Positions 16,907 through 25,116 of a stretch of 64,000 nucleotides of DNA are shown one piece after another; positions within the stretch are counted from its first letter, which is position 1; every line of letters begins with the position of its first letter. The stretch is from Flavobacteriales bacterium UBA2306. GTDB taxonomy: Bacteria > Bacteroidota > Bacteroidia > Flavobacteriales > Weeksellaceae. Below the pieces are notes generated by a model. That model saw only the letters and a list, made by a program, of their open reading frames with translations. It ran no database searches and was not told where the DNA came from. The DNA lies in contig DDVS01000004.1 in assembly GCA_002345565.1 (NCBI GenBank), positions 372,001 to 436,000 on the forward strand, given 5' to 3'. Position numbers and translations under genes: made by a program.

Positions 16907-18148
16907 ATGCTATATTATCTATATGAATATTTAACCGCTCACGGAATCCACGTTCCAGGAATGAACTTGTTCAAATACATTTCATTCCGCGCAGCGATGG
17001 CAGTTTTGTTTTCGCTGATTATTGCGATGGCTTACGGAAAAAGAATCATCAATTTCCTGAGAAGAAGACAAATGGGAGAATTGGTAAGAGACCTTGGTCT
17101 GGAAGGGCAAAAGCAAAAAGAAGGAACGCCAACAATGGGAGGTTTGATTATCATTTTGGCGACCATCATTCCGGTTTTGTTGTTTACGAGAATTACCAAT
17201 GTTTACATCGTTCTTTTAATCATTTCGGTTTTGTGGATGGGAGCGATTGGTTTTTTGGACGATTATCTTAAAAAAGTTAAGAAAAATAAAGACGGATTAA
17301 GTGGAAAATTCAAAGTAATCGGACAAGTTGGTTTAGGCTTAATTGTCGGAGTTACAATGTATTTCCACCCTGATGTTGAAGTTAAAAGAAAATATGCGGA
17401 TGCAACGGTTATTAATCGAAATAATGTAGAAAGAAATTTTATGGAAGAAGAAAAAATTCCGGTTTCTACAGTTCCTTTTACAAAAAATAATGAATTCGAT
17501 TACAGTGGGATTTTATTCTGGATGGATGATGCAAAAGCACACGAATGGGCTTGGATTGTTTTCATTCCGATTGTAATTTTCATTGTAACAGCGGTTTCAA
17601 ATGGAGCTAATATCACTGACGGAATCGACGGTTTGGCAGCAGGAACGAGTGTAGTGATTTTGTTGACTCTTGCATTTTTTGCTTACATTTCCGGGAACAT
17701 CATTTTCGCAGATTATCTTAATATTATGTTCCTTCCACATATGGGAGAAACCACCATTTTTGCGCTTGCTTTGGTGGGAGCTGTGATTGGTTTTTTTTGG
17801 TACAATACTTATCCAGCACAGATTTTTATGGGTGATACAGGAAGTCTGATGTTAGGTGGCGTAATTGCGGTTTTAGCTATTATTCTTAGAAAAGAATTAC
17901 TGATTCCGGTTTTATGCGGCGTCTTTTTGATAGAACTTTTATCTGTGATTCTGCAGGTTTGGGTCTTTAAATACAGAAAAAGAAAACACGGGCTGGAATA
18001 TGCTCAAAATAATAGATTATTCAAAATGTCTCCATTGCATCATCATTATCAGAAAGAAGGATTTCACGAGAGCAAAATTGTGAACCGGATGATAATCGTT
18101 GGAGTAATGCTGGCAATTATTTGCTTAATCACTTTAAAAACAAGATAA
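16907..18148 (+). CDS. mraY: phospho-N-acetylmuramoyl-pentapeptide transferase
   Basis: This 413-residue polytopic enzyme makes lipid I on undecaprenyl phosphate. It shows the conserved GFLDDYLK, NGANITDGIDGLAAG, FMGDTGSLMLGG and MSPLHHHYQKEG motifs. An extra segment (about residues 155-200, VKRKYADATVINRNNVERNF onward) makes it longer than the roughly 360 residues of the proteobacterial enzyme, as is usual in Bacteroidota. Confidence 0.96.
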   Translation: MLYYLYEYLTAHGIHVPGMNLFKYISFRAAMAVLFSLIIAMAYGKRIINFLRRRQMGELVRDLGLEGQKQKEGTPTMGGLIIILATIIPVLLFTRITNVYIVLLIISVLWMGAIGFLDDYLKKVKKNKDGLSGKFKVIGQVGLGLIVGVTMYFHPDVEVKRKYADATVINRNNVERNFMEEEKIPVSTVPFTKNNEFDYSGILFWMDDAKAHEWAWIVFIPIVIFIVTAVSNGANITDGIDGLAAGTSVVILLTLAFFAYISGNIIFADYLNIMFLPHMGETTIFALALVGAVIGFFWYNTYPAQIFMGDTGSLMLGGVIAVLAIILRKELLIPVLCGVFLIELLSVILQVWVFKYRKRKHGLEYAQNNRLFKMSPLHHHYQKEGFHESKIVNRMIIVGVMLAIICLITLKTR

Positions 18149-18166
18149 AAATTAAAAACCAATAGA

Positions 18167-18211
18167 AATGTAAAAAGTATTAAAGTACAAAGTAAATGTA
18201 CTTTTTACATT
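18167..18211. repeat. intergenic hairpin, GTAAAAAGTATT family, mraY-murD
   Basis: Arms AATGTAAAAAGTA (18167-18179) and TACTTTTTACATT (18199-18211) are a perfect 13-bp inverted repeat with a 19-nt loop that contains GTACAAAGTAAATGTAC-like pairing. Confidence 0.65.
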
Positions 18212-18234
18212 AGACATCAAACATTATACAAAAA

Positions 18235-19572
18235 ATGAGAGTAGTAATACTTGGAGGAGGCGAAAGCGGCGTTGGTGCGGCGTATCTGGCAAAAGCCAAA
18301 GGCTTTGATGTCTTTCTTTCGGATATGGGAATTATCCGTGAGAATTACAAAAAAGAATTGGATGAGCTTGGGATTGACTATGAAGATGGAACACATTCCG
18401 AAGAAAAAATTCTGAATGCCGATTGGATCATCAAAAGCCCGGGAATTCCGAAAAAAGCGGAAATGATTCATAAGATTCAGCAAAAAGGAATCAGATTGTC
18501 TTCTGAGATTGAATTTGCTTCGGAATTTACCAATGCAAAAATCATCGCCATCACAGGAAGTAATGGAAAAACGACGACAACGTCTTTGATTTATTACATC
18601 TTGAAAGAAGACGGATTCAATGTCGGATTGGGCGGAAATATCGGAAAGAGTTTTGCAAAACAGGTTGCTGAGGAGAATTTTGATTATTATGTATTGGAAG
18701 TGAGTAGTTTCCAGTTGGATGATATTCAGAATTTTAGACCCTATATTTCATTATTATTGAATTTGTCAAAAGATCATCTGGACCAGTACAATTACAATTA
18801 TGAAGAATATGCTTTGGCTAAATTCAGAATTGCTGAAAATCAGGATGCTAACAATTTTTTCATCTATAATAAAGATGACGAAATGAGCAAATCGATTCTT
18901 GAAAAACTGGATTTGAAAGTGACCAAAGTTCCATTCTCATTACATGAAAAATTGGAAAAAGGAGCTTTCTCGATTGATGAGAATTTTGTAGTCAATATCA
19001 ATGAAGGATTCACGATGAAGATTGACGAATTATCATTGGTTGGAAAGCATAATGTAGCGAACAGCTTAGCGGCGAGTATTGCCGGAAAGTTATTGGAAAT
19101 CAGTAATGAAAGCATCAGACATTCATTAATGACATTCCAGGCGGTTGAACACAGATTGGAACCTGTCGCTGAAATCCACGGTGTGAAATTCATCAACGAT
19201 AGCAAAGCTACAAATGTGAATGCGACTTACTTCGCTTTAGAAAGTATGAAACAACCGGTTGTTTGGATTGTTGGCGGAAAAGACAAAGGAAACGATTACA
19301 CCGAAATCGAAGAACTTGTCAAGAAAAAAGTAAAAGCGATTGTTTGTTTAGGTGTCGATAATCATAAGATTATTGATTTCTTTAAAGATAAGAAAACACA
19401 GATTTATGATACTTCCAGTATGCAGAAAGCAGTAGAAGTTTCAAAATCGATTGCAGAAAAAGGAGACGTGGTTTTGTTGTCACCTTGTTGCGCAAGTTTT
19501 GATTTGTTCAATGGTTATGAAGACCGTGGTAATAAATTCAAAAAAGAAGTTTTTAGACGAATTGACAATTAA
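18235..19572 (+). CDS. murD: UDP-MurNAc-L-alanine:D-glutamate ligase
   Basis: This 445-residue ligase adds D-glutamate to UDP-MurNAc-L-alanine. It opens with the Rossmann VVILGGGESGVGAA, has the ATP motif ITGSNGKTTTTS, the EVSSFQLDDI block, the FINDSKATNVNAT segment and the C-terminal LLSPCCASFDLF. It lies 86 bases after mraY. Downstream, the usual short step to ftsW is interrupted by a transposase unit. Confidence 0.96.
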   Translation: MRVVILGGGESGVGAAYLAKAKGFDVFLSDMGIIRENYKKELDELGIDYEDGTHSEEKILNADWIIKSPGIPKKAEMIHKIQQKGIRLSSEIEFASEFTNAKIIAITGSNGKTTTTSLIYYILKEDGFNVGLGGNIGKSFAKQVAEENFDYYVLEVSSFQLDDIQNFRPYISLLLNLSKDHLDQYNYNYEEYALAKFRIAENQDANNFFIYNKDDEMSKSILEKLDLKVTKVPFSLHEKLEKGAFSIDENFVVNINEGFTMKIDELSLVGKHNVANSLAASIAGKLLEISNESIRHSLMTFQAVEHRLEPVAEIHGVKFINDSKATNVNATYFALESMKQPVVWIVGGKDKGNDYTEIEELVKKKVKAIVCLGVDNHKIIDFFKDKKTQIYDTSSMQKAVEVSKSIAEKGDVVLLSPCCASFDLFNGYEDRGNKFKKEVFRRIDN

Positions 19573-19582
19573 GAATTAGAAT

Positions 19583-19643
19583 TATCAATAGGATTGGGCT
19601 TTAGCCCATTCTAAAAATGAAGAAACAAATTGGCTTTAGCCAA
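19583..19643. repeat. left REP-like block of the transposase unit
   Basis: Two palindromes lie between murD and the transposase: TGGGCTTTAGCCCA (19595-19608) and TTGGCTTTAGCCAA (19630-19643). The 29 bases at 19583-19611 recur identically at 20200-20228 in the same orientation. Confidence 0.8.
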
Positions 19644-19651
19644 AAATAAAA

Positions 19652-20089
19652 ATGCCATTTGTAAAAGTTTACATACACATTGTTTGGAGTACAAAAAACA
19701 GAATTCCTTTTCTCAATTCCAAAGACTTGAGAATCAATGTTTGGAAACATATAAAACAAAATGCGAATGAAAAAGGGATTTTTATAGATGTTGTAAATGG
19801 ATATTCAGACCATTGTCATTGTTTAATTTCTTTGTCAACAAATCAGACAATAGAAAAAGTAGTACAATTGATAAAAGGAGAATCTTCATTTTGGATTAAT
19901 AAGAATAATTTCACTGAAGAGAAATTTGCTTGGCAAGATGAATATTTTGCAGTTTCTGTTTCAGAATCGATGATAGAAAAAGTCAGAAATTATATTATTA
20001 ATCAAGAAAAACATCATTTGACGAGAAGTTTTTCTGAGGAATATGAAGAATTTATTTCAAAATATAAGTTCAATTCAAATCAAAAATAA
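19652..20089 (+). CDS. REP-associated tyrosine transposase (RAYT, IS200/Y1 family)
   Basis: This 145-residue HUH nuclease has the metal-binding HxH in SDHCHCLIS (His54, His56) and the catalytic tyrosine in VRNYIINQEKHH (Tyr114). Y1 enzymes cut single-stranded DNA at hairpins. Here the gene is flanked by six short palindromes with the core GGCTTTAGCC or its complement, the arrangement of RAYT genes with REP sequences rather than a free insertion sequence. It is intact and sits between murD and ftsW in the direction of the cluster, so it is likely transcribed with it. Confidence 0.9.
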   Translation: MPFVKVYIHIVWSTKNRIPFLNSKDLRINVWKHIKQNANEKGIFIDVVNGYSDHCHCLISLSTNQTIEKVVQLIKGESSFWINKNNFTEEKFAWQDEYFAVSVSESMIEKVRNYIINQEKHHLTRSFSEEYEEFISKYKFNSNQK

Positions 20090-20092
20090 GTT

Positions 20093-20141
20093 TTGGCTAA
20101 AGCCAATTCGAGAATGATAAGAAACATCCAGCTAAAGCCGG
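20093..20141. repeat. inverted REP-like palindromes after the transposase
   Basis: TTGGCTAAAGCCAA (20093-20106) and the imperfect CCAGCTAAAGCCGG (20128-20141) carry AA in the loop, that is, the opposite orientation to the TT-loop copies on the left and right. Confidence 0.75.
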
Positions 20142-20199
20142 ACGCAATTGAAAATAAATAGAGAATATATTCAATAAATCAGAAATATTGAATTGCAAA

Positions 20200-20260
20200 T
20201 ATCAATAGGATTGGGCTTTAGCCCATTCAAAAAATAAGAATTAAGATTGGCTTTAGCCAA
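20200..20260. repeat. right REP-like block of the transposase unit
   Basis: TGGGCTTTAGCCCA (20212-20225) and TTGGCTTTAGCCAA (20247-20260) repeat the order, spacing and orientation of the left block. They end 11 bases before the ftsW start codon. Confidence 0.8.
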
Positions 20261-20271
20261 AACATATAGGA

Positions 20272-21507
20272 ATGAACGAACAAACTACAGAAAACAAATT
20301 CGAATTGCTGAAAGGAGACAAGGTTCTTTGGTCGGTTATCATTTTGATATCTTTCCTCTCCGTGTTTCCGGTTTATTCTGCAAGCTCGAATCTGGAATAT
20401 ATCGTGAATAATGGGACTACAACCGGTCACGTTATCAAGCATATTTTCTTCGTTTTTTTAGGGTTGGGAATTATGCGTTTTGTAGGAACTATTAAATACG
20501 AATACATCGGGAAACTGAGTTCCATTTTGCTTTTGTTCACGATTGGATTATTGTTGATTACAACATTCACAGGACAAAAAATTGAAGGCGCAAGTGCTTC
20601 GCGTTGGTTGAAAATTCCAGGAACACCGATTTCTTTTCAGCCGTCGTCGTTCGCTTATTTGATGCTGATTATTTATCTGTGCAGATATTTAACTAAGAAA
20701 ATCAAAAGAGAAAGACTTCCTCTGGAGAATATCATTTACATATTCGGCCCAATTCTGATTGTATTCGGATTGGTTGCAAAAGATAATGGTTCAACTGCTT
20801 TGATGATTATGATGGTTTCGATTATCATCTTGATAATAGGACAATTAGCTTGGCAATATGTGGCGGGATTTATCTCGCTTTCAGTAGTTTTCATTGTAAT
20901 GTTTTTAGTGATTGCATTGAATACTAATTTGCTTGGAGGAAACCGTGTTCACACTTGGATGAGCCGTATAGAAACCTTCTCAAACTCGAAGAAAACAGCC
21001 GATGTTGAAGATGAAAGTTTGAAGGCGAAAAATTATCAGGTAATGCAAGCGAAAGCCGCTATTGTTCACGGCGGATTCAACGGAATTGGACCGGGAAAAA
21101 GTGCTTTGAAACAGACATTACCACAATCGGTTTCGGATTTTATTTTCGCAATTATTGTAGAAGAGTATGGCTGGATTGGAGCCTTTGTTTTGATTAGCCT
21201 TTATATGATAATGATTATCCGAATTGTAATGATTGCAAGTAAAATGCCTGCTTTTTTTGGGTCTCTGCTCGTGCTTGCAATTGGATTAATGATATTTATT
21301 CAATTATCGGTAAATATTGCCGTTGCTGTGAATCTGATTCCGGTTACAGGTCAGCCTTTACCATTGATAAGTTACGGTGGAACATCGATGTTGGTAACCT
21401 ACATTCAGTTAGGAATTATTCTGAATGTAAGTTCCAGAATTCAGGTGTTTGATGAAGAAGGTTTGGGCAAAAGACAAAGTATTGAAGAAATAAATGATAT
21501 TGCGTAA
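20272..21507 (+). CDS. ftsW: septal peptidoglycan polymerase FtsW (SEDS family)
   Basis: This 411-residue protein with about ten membrane helices is the SEDS glycosyltransferase partner of FtsI. Family marks include ASRWLKIPGTPISFQPSS, the AKDNGSTALMI stretch, the NYQVMQAKAAIVHGGFNGIG region and the C-terminal PVTGQPLPLISYGGTSML. Its start lies 11 bases after the last REP-like palindrome. Its stop TAA touches the murG ATG, so the two are coupled. Confidence 0.95.
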   Translation: MNEQTTENKFELLKGDKVLWSVIILISFLSVFPVYSASSNLEYIVNNGTTTGHVIKHIFFVFLGLGIMRFVGTIKYEYIGKLSSILLLFTIGLLLITTFTGQKIEGASASRWLKIPGTPISFQPSSFAYLMLIIYLCRYLTKKIKRERLPLENIIYIFGPILIVFGLVAKDNGSTALMIMMVSIIILIIGQLAWQYVAGFISLSVVFIVMFLVIALNTNLLGGNRVHTWMSRIETFSNSKKTADVEDESLKAKNYQVMQAKAAIVHGGFNGIGPGKSALKQTLPQSVSDFIFAIIVEEYGWIGAFVLISLYMIMIIRIVMIASKMPAFFGSLLVLAIGLMIFIQLSVNIAVAVNLIPVTGQPLPLISYGGTSMLVTYIQLGIILNVSSRIQVFDEEGLGKRQSIEEINDIA

Positions 21508-22614
21508 ATGAGCAAAAAACTAAAAATAGTAATGAGTGGCGGCGGGACTGGAGGACACATCTTTCCTGCAGTTGCGATTGCTCAGGAAATCCAAAAGAGA
21601 TTTCCCGATGCAGAGTTTTTGTTCATTGGTGCTAACGGAAAAATGGAAATGGAGAAGGTTCCTCAATCCGGATTCAAAATCGAAGGATTGAATATCGCAG
21701 GATTTGACAGAGGTAATCTTTTGAAGAATATCGGACTTCCATTTAAAATTATTTCCAGCTTGATGAAAGCTAAAAAAATCATCAAAGATTTCAAACCGGA
21801 TTTTGCGGTTGGAACCGGTGGTTTTGCGAGCGGACCGGCTTTATATATTGCTGCGAAAATGGGAATTCCGACTTTTATTCAGGAGCAGAATTCTTTGCCT
21901 GGAAAGACGAATGTTTTCAATGCAAAAAAAGCAAAAGCGGTTTTTACAGCTTATCCGGATATGGAGAAATTTTTCCACGGAACGAAAACTTATTTCTTAG
22001 GAAATCCGATTCGTCAGAATATCATTACGGATTTGATTGATAAAGATTTAGCGAAAGAAAAATTAGGCTTAGATAAAAATAAATTAACGATTCTTTCAGT
22101 TGGCGGTTCTCTTGGTTCCAGAACCTTGAACAACGGCTGGAAAGAGAATTTAAATAAATTAAAAGATAAAGATTATCAGCTCATCTGGCAAACTGGAAAA
22201 ACGGATTTTGCTGAAATAACTTCCAGCATCCAACCTCCAGCTTCCATCCAGATCAAAGAATTTATCTCCGATATGGCTTTGGCTTATTCAGCGGCGGATG
22301 TGATTGTTTCCAGAGCTGGTGCGATTGCAATTTCCGAATTAGCGGTTGCGAAAAAGCCGGTTTTGCTGGTTCCGTTTCCATTTGCAGCAGAAGACCACCA
22401 AACCAAAAATGCATTGACTTTGGTTGAGAAAAATGCGGCTAGAATGGTAAAAGATTCTGAGATGAAGGATAAATTCTGGAGCACACTTTCAGAAATCTGT
22501 GAGAACGAAAATCTTAGAAAAGAAATGTCAGCCAATCTGGAATTTTTTGCAAAACCAAAAGCAGCAGAAGGGATTGTGGATGAGATAATTAAAACTGTAC
22601 AAAGTAAACTGTAG
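21508..22614 (+). CDS. murG: UDP-GlcNAc:lipid I N-acetylglucosaminyltransferase
   Basis: This 368-residue peripheral membrane GT-B enzyme converts lipid I to lipid II. It shows MSGGGTGGHIFPA at the N-terminus, GTGGFASGPALYIA and the C-terminal donor-site stretch RAGAIAISELAVAKKPVLLVPFP. It starts directly after the ftsW stop. Length is normal. Confidence 0.96.
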   Translation: MSKKLKIVMSGGGTGGHIFPAVAIAQEIQKRFPDAEFLFIGANGKMEMEKVPQSGFKIEGLNIAGFDRGNLLKNIGLPFKIISSLMKAKKIIKDFKPDFAVGTGGFASGPALYIAAKMGIPTFIQEQNSLPGKTNVFNAKKAKAVFTAYPDMEKFFHGTKTYFLGNPIRQNIITDLIDKDLAKEKLGLDKNKLTILSVGGSLGSRTLNNGWKENLNKLKDKDYQLIWQTGKTDFAEITSSIQPPASIQIKEFISDMALAYSAADVIVSRAGAIAISELAVAKKPVLLVPFPFAAEDHQTKNALTLVEKNAARMVKDSEMKDKFWSTLSEICENENLRKEMSANLEFFAKPKAAEGIVDEIIKTVQSKL

Positions 22615-22648
22615 AAAGTACATTGTACATCATACTTTTTACATTAAT
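22599..22648. repeat. imperfect intergenic hairpin murG-murC
   Basis: The end of murG and the 46-base gap contain GTACAAAGTA, GTAGAAAGTACATTGTAC and ATACTTTTTACATTAATAC, related to the GTAAAAAGTATT hairpin family. Pairing is imperfect. Confidence 0.45.
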
Positions 22649-22660
22649 ACAATAAAGAAA

Positions 22661-24037
22661 ATGAGCATCTTAAATAAATATCAAAACTTCTATTTCATCG
22701 GAATCGGTGGAATTGGGATGAGTGCGCTCGCAAGGTATTTTCACGCTAACGGCAAAAATGTTTTGGGTTATGATAAAACACCTACAAAATTGACAGCTCA
22801 GCTTGGTTTTGAAGGCATTGATATTTCGTTTGAAGATGTGATTGATGAGAAAATTGTAGCGTTCGATAAAGAATCAACTTTGGTTATTTATACGCCTGCA
22901 ATTAAAAAACTCGGAATTCTGGATTACTTCGTAAGTGAAAGTTTTGAGATTTTGAAACGTGCAAAAGTTCTTGGATTGATTACCGAAAATACAGATTGTA
23001 TCGCAGTTGCAGGAACACACGGGAAGACTACAACCTCTACTTTAATTGCGCATCTGTGCAAAGAAGCAAACCTTCCGTCATCTGCATTTTTAGGCGGAAT
23101 TTCTGAGAATTTCAAATCGAATTTCGATTACAATGGAAATCAGTTTTCTGTAGTTGAAGCCGATGAATATGACAGAAGTTTCCTAAACCTTTCTCCGGAT
23201 TGGGCAGTTGTAACATCGATTGATGCGGACCATTTAGATATTTATGGAGACAGAGTTCAGATAGAAGACGGGTTCCGTCAGTTTGCTGGTTTGGTTCCGA
23301 ATGACAATCAGTTGTTTGTAAGAAAAGGAATTGCAATAGGAAGAGAACATTTGACTTATGCAGTGAATGAAGAAGCGGACTATTATTCCGATAATCTGAG
23401 AATGGACCACGATAAAATCTATTTTGATTTTCATACTCCAACGGAAGAAATTGAAGATTTTGTTTGGGAAATTCCCGGAATTCACAATGTTGAAAATGCT
23501 ACGGTTGCTTTGGCAATTCTAAGTAATTTGGGTGTAGATTTCGATACTTTGAAAAAAGCAATTGCGAGTTTCAAAGGCATCAAGAGAAGATATACAAAAC
23601 ATATTTTCGAGAACGGGAAAATCTATATCGACGATTATGCACATCATCCAACAGAGCTGAATGCAGTAATTGGTTCTATAAAAACCTTTTATCCGACGAA
23701 GAAATTGTTGGTGGTTTTCCAACCTCATCTTTTTAGCAGAACAAGAGATTTTGCGGAAGATTTTGCAAGAAGTCTGGAAAACGGAGATGACTTGTTGTTG
23801 TTGGATATTTATCCGGCGAGAGAACTTCAGGAAAATTTTGAAGGAATTACTTCAAGCTGGTTAGCAGAAAAAATTGAAACAGAAAACAAAGAAGTCTGCA
23901 CATTGCAAGAGACTTTTGAAAAAATAAAAGAAAAAGATTTTGATGTTTTATTGACAGTTGGAGCAGGAAATATTGATACACTTTACGACCCGATTATGGA
24001 ATGGCTTCCAACATTAGAATTAAAAATTAGTAATTAA
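22661..24037 (+). CDS. murC: UDP-N-acetylmuramate:L-alanine ligase
   Basis: This 458-residue ligase starts the stem peptide. It has the N-terminal FIGIGGIGMSALA, the ATP motif VAGTHGKTTTSTL, the VVEADEYDRSFLNL block, the YIDDYAHHPTEL segment and VVFQPHLFSRTRDF. It is downstream of murG and 44 bases before ftsQ. Confidence 0.96.
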   Translation: MSILNKYQNFYFIGIGGIGMSALARYFHANGKNVLGYDKTPTKLTAQLGFEGIDISFEDVIDEKIVAFDKESTLVIYTPAIKKLGILDYFVSESFEILKRAKVLGLITENTDCIAVAGTHGKTTTSTLIAHLCKEANLPSSAFLGGISENFKSNFDYNGNQFSVVEADEYDRSFLNLSPDWAVVTSIDADHLDIYGDRVQIEDGFRQFAGLVPNDNQLFVRKGIAIGREHLTYAVNEEADYYSDNLRMDHDKIYFDFHTPTEEIEDFVWEIPGIHNVENATVALAILSNLGVDFDTLKKAIASFKGIKRRYTKHIFENGKIYIDDYAHHPTELNAVIGSIKTFYPTKKLLVVFQPHLFSRTRDFAEDFARSLENGDDLLLLDIYPARELQENFEGITSSWLAEKIETENKEVCTLQETFEKIKEKDFDVLLTVGAGNIDTLYDPIMEWLPTLELKISN

Positions 24038-24081
24038 AAAAATACTTTGAACATCATACATTGTACTTTATACAAGATAGA

Positions 24082-25095
24082 ATGAAAAATAAGTGGAGAA
24101 TATTGAAGATACTTGTAACAGTTATCCTTTTTGGAGTTCTGCTCAGTTTCTCGTTGAAGCGTTTCAACAACGCTAAGATGGAGAACGTTTCTATCAATAT
24201 GAACCAAAGCAAAAAACCGGTTTATTTCATTGATGAGAAGGACATCAAAGATTTGGTAAAGCAATACAATCCGACAAGTAAAATCGGGGATGTGAAGATT
24301 CCGGAATTGGAGAAAAAAATTAATGAAAATCCATTCGTTGACAGCGCAAATGTTTATATGAATCTGAACGGAAACCTGAATGTTGATATCAAACAGCGTG
24401 TTCCGGTTTTCAGATTAAGCAAAAATGGGAAAGATTTTTATGTGGATGAAAAAGGTATTGAATTCCCGATTTCGAGAAACTTTTCTTATCCGTGTATGTT
24501 AGTAATGGGCGATGTTGATGCTTCGGAATATCAGGAACTGGGACAATTGGTTGAAAAAATTGACAAAGATGATTTCAGTAAAAAATATTTCATCGGAATC
24601 AAGAAAGAAAAAGACAGTTACAATCTTCTGACAAGTGACGGAAATTACAAAGTTGAGATTGGAGATTTAGATAATATTGATTTTAAGGTTAAAGGATTTA
24701 AAACTTTTGTTGAGAAATATCTGGTTTATCAGAATCCGAATAAGTACAAAAAAATTTCAGTTAAATACAATAATCAGATTGTAACCACACTGAATCCTTA
24801 TTTCAAAGAAAATGACAGCATTCTAAGAAATGCACCAAAAATTGAAATAAATCCAGAAGTAGAAAGTCACAAGCCGGAAGAAAAAAAATCGGAAACCAAA
24901 CCGGAACCGAAAAAAGAAATTAAAAAAGCGGAACCTAAAAAATCAGAAGCCAAGAAAGAAACTTCGAAACCGAAAAAAGTAGAGAAGAAATCTGAACCGA
25001 ACTCTTCGACAAAGCTCAGAGCGGAAAAGAAAAAGGAAACTATTTCCAAATCGTCTTCTGATAAAAAGAAAAAAGCAAAAGTAGTAGTAGAATAA
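24082..25095 (+). CDS. ftsQ: cell division protein FtsQ with Lys/Glu-rich tail
   Basis: This 337-residue bitopic protein has a short cytoplasmic N-terminus, one membrane helix (ILVTVILFGVLLSFSL) and an extracytoplasmic POTRA/FtsQ region with the NPFVDSANVYMNLNGNLNVDI stretch split around residues 92-112. From about residue 257 to the end it is a low-complexity Lys/Glu/Pro/Ser tail (KKETSKPKKVEKK and similar). Position before ftsA and topology support the name, although sequence similarity of FtsQ is weak across phyla. The ATG at 24082 is chosen over a TTG at 24061. Confidence 0.88.
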   Translation: MKNKWRILKILVTVILFGVLLSFSLKRFNNAKMENVSINMNQSKKPVYFIDEKDIKDLVKQYNPTSKIGDVKIPELEKKINENPFVDSANVYMNLNGNLNVDIKQRVPVFRLSKNGKDFYVDEKGIEFPISRNFSYPCMLVMGDVDASEYQELGQLVEKIDKDDFSKKYFIGIKKEKDSYNLLTSDGNYKVEIGDLDNIDFKVKGFKTFVEKYLVYQNPNKYKKISVKYNNQIVTTLNPYFKENDSILRNAPKIEINPEVESHKPEEKKSETKPEPKKEIKKAEPKKSEAKKETSKPKKVEKKSEPNSSTKLRAEKKKETISKSSSDKKKKAKVVVE

Positions 25096-25116
25096 AAAAA
25101 TCAAATCGAGCATATA

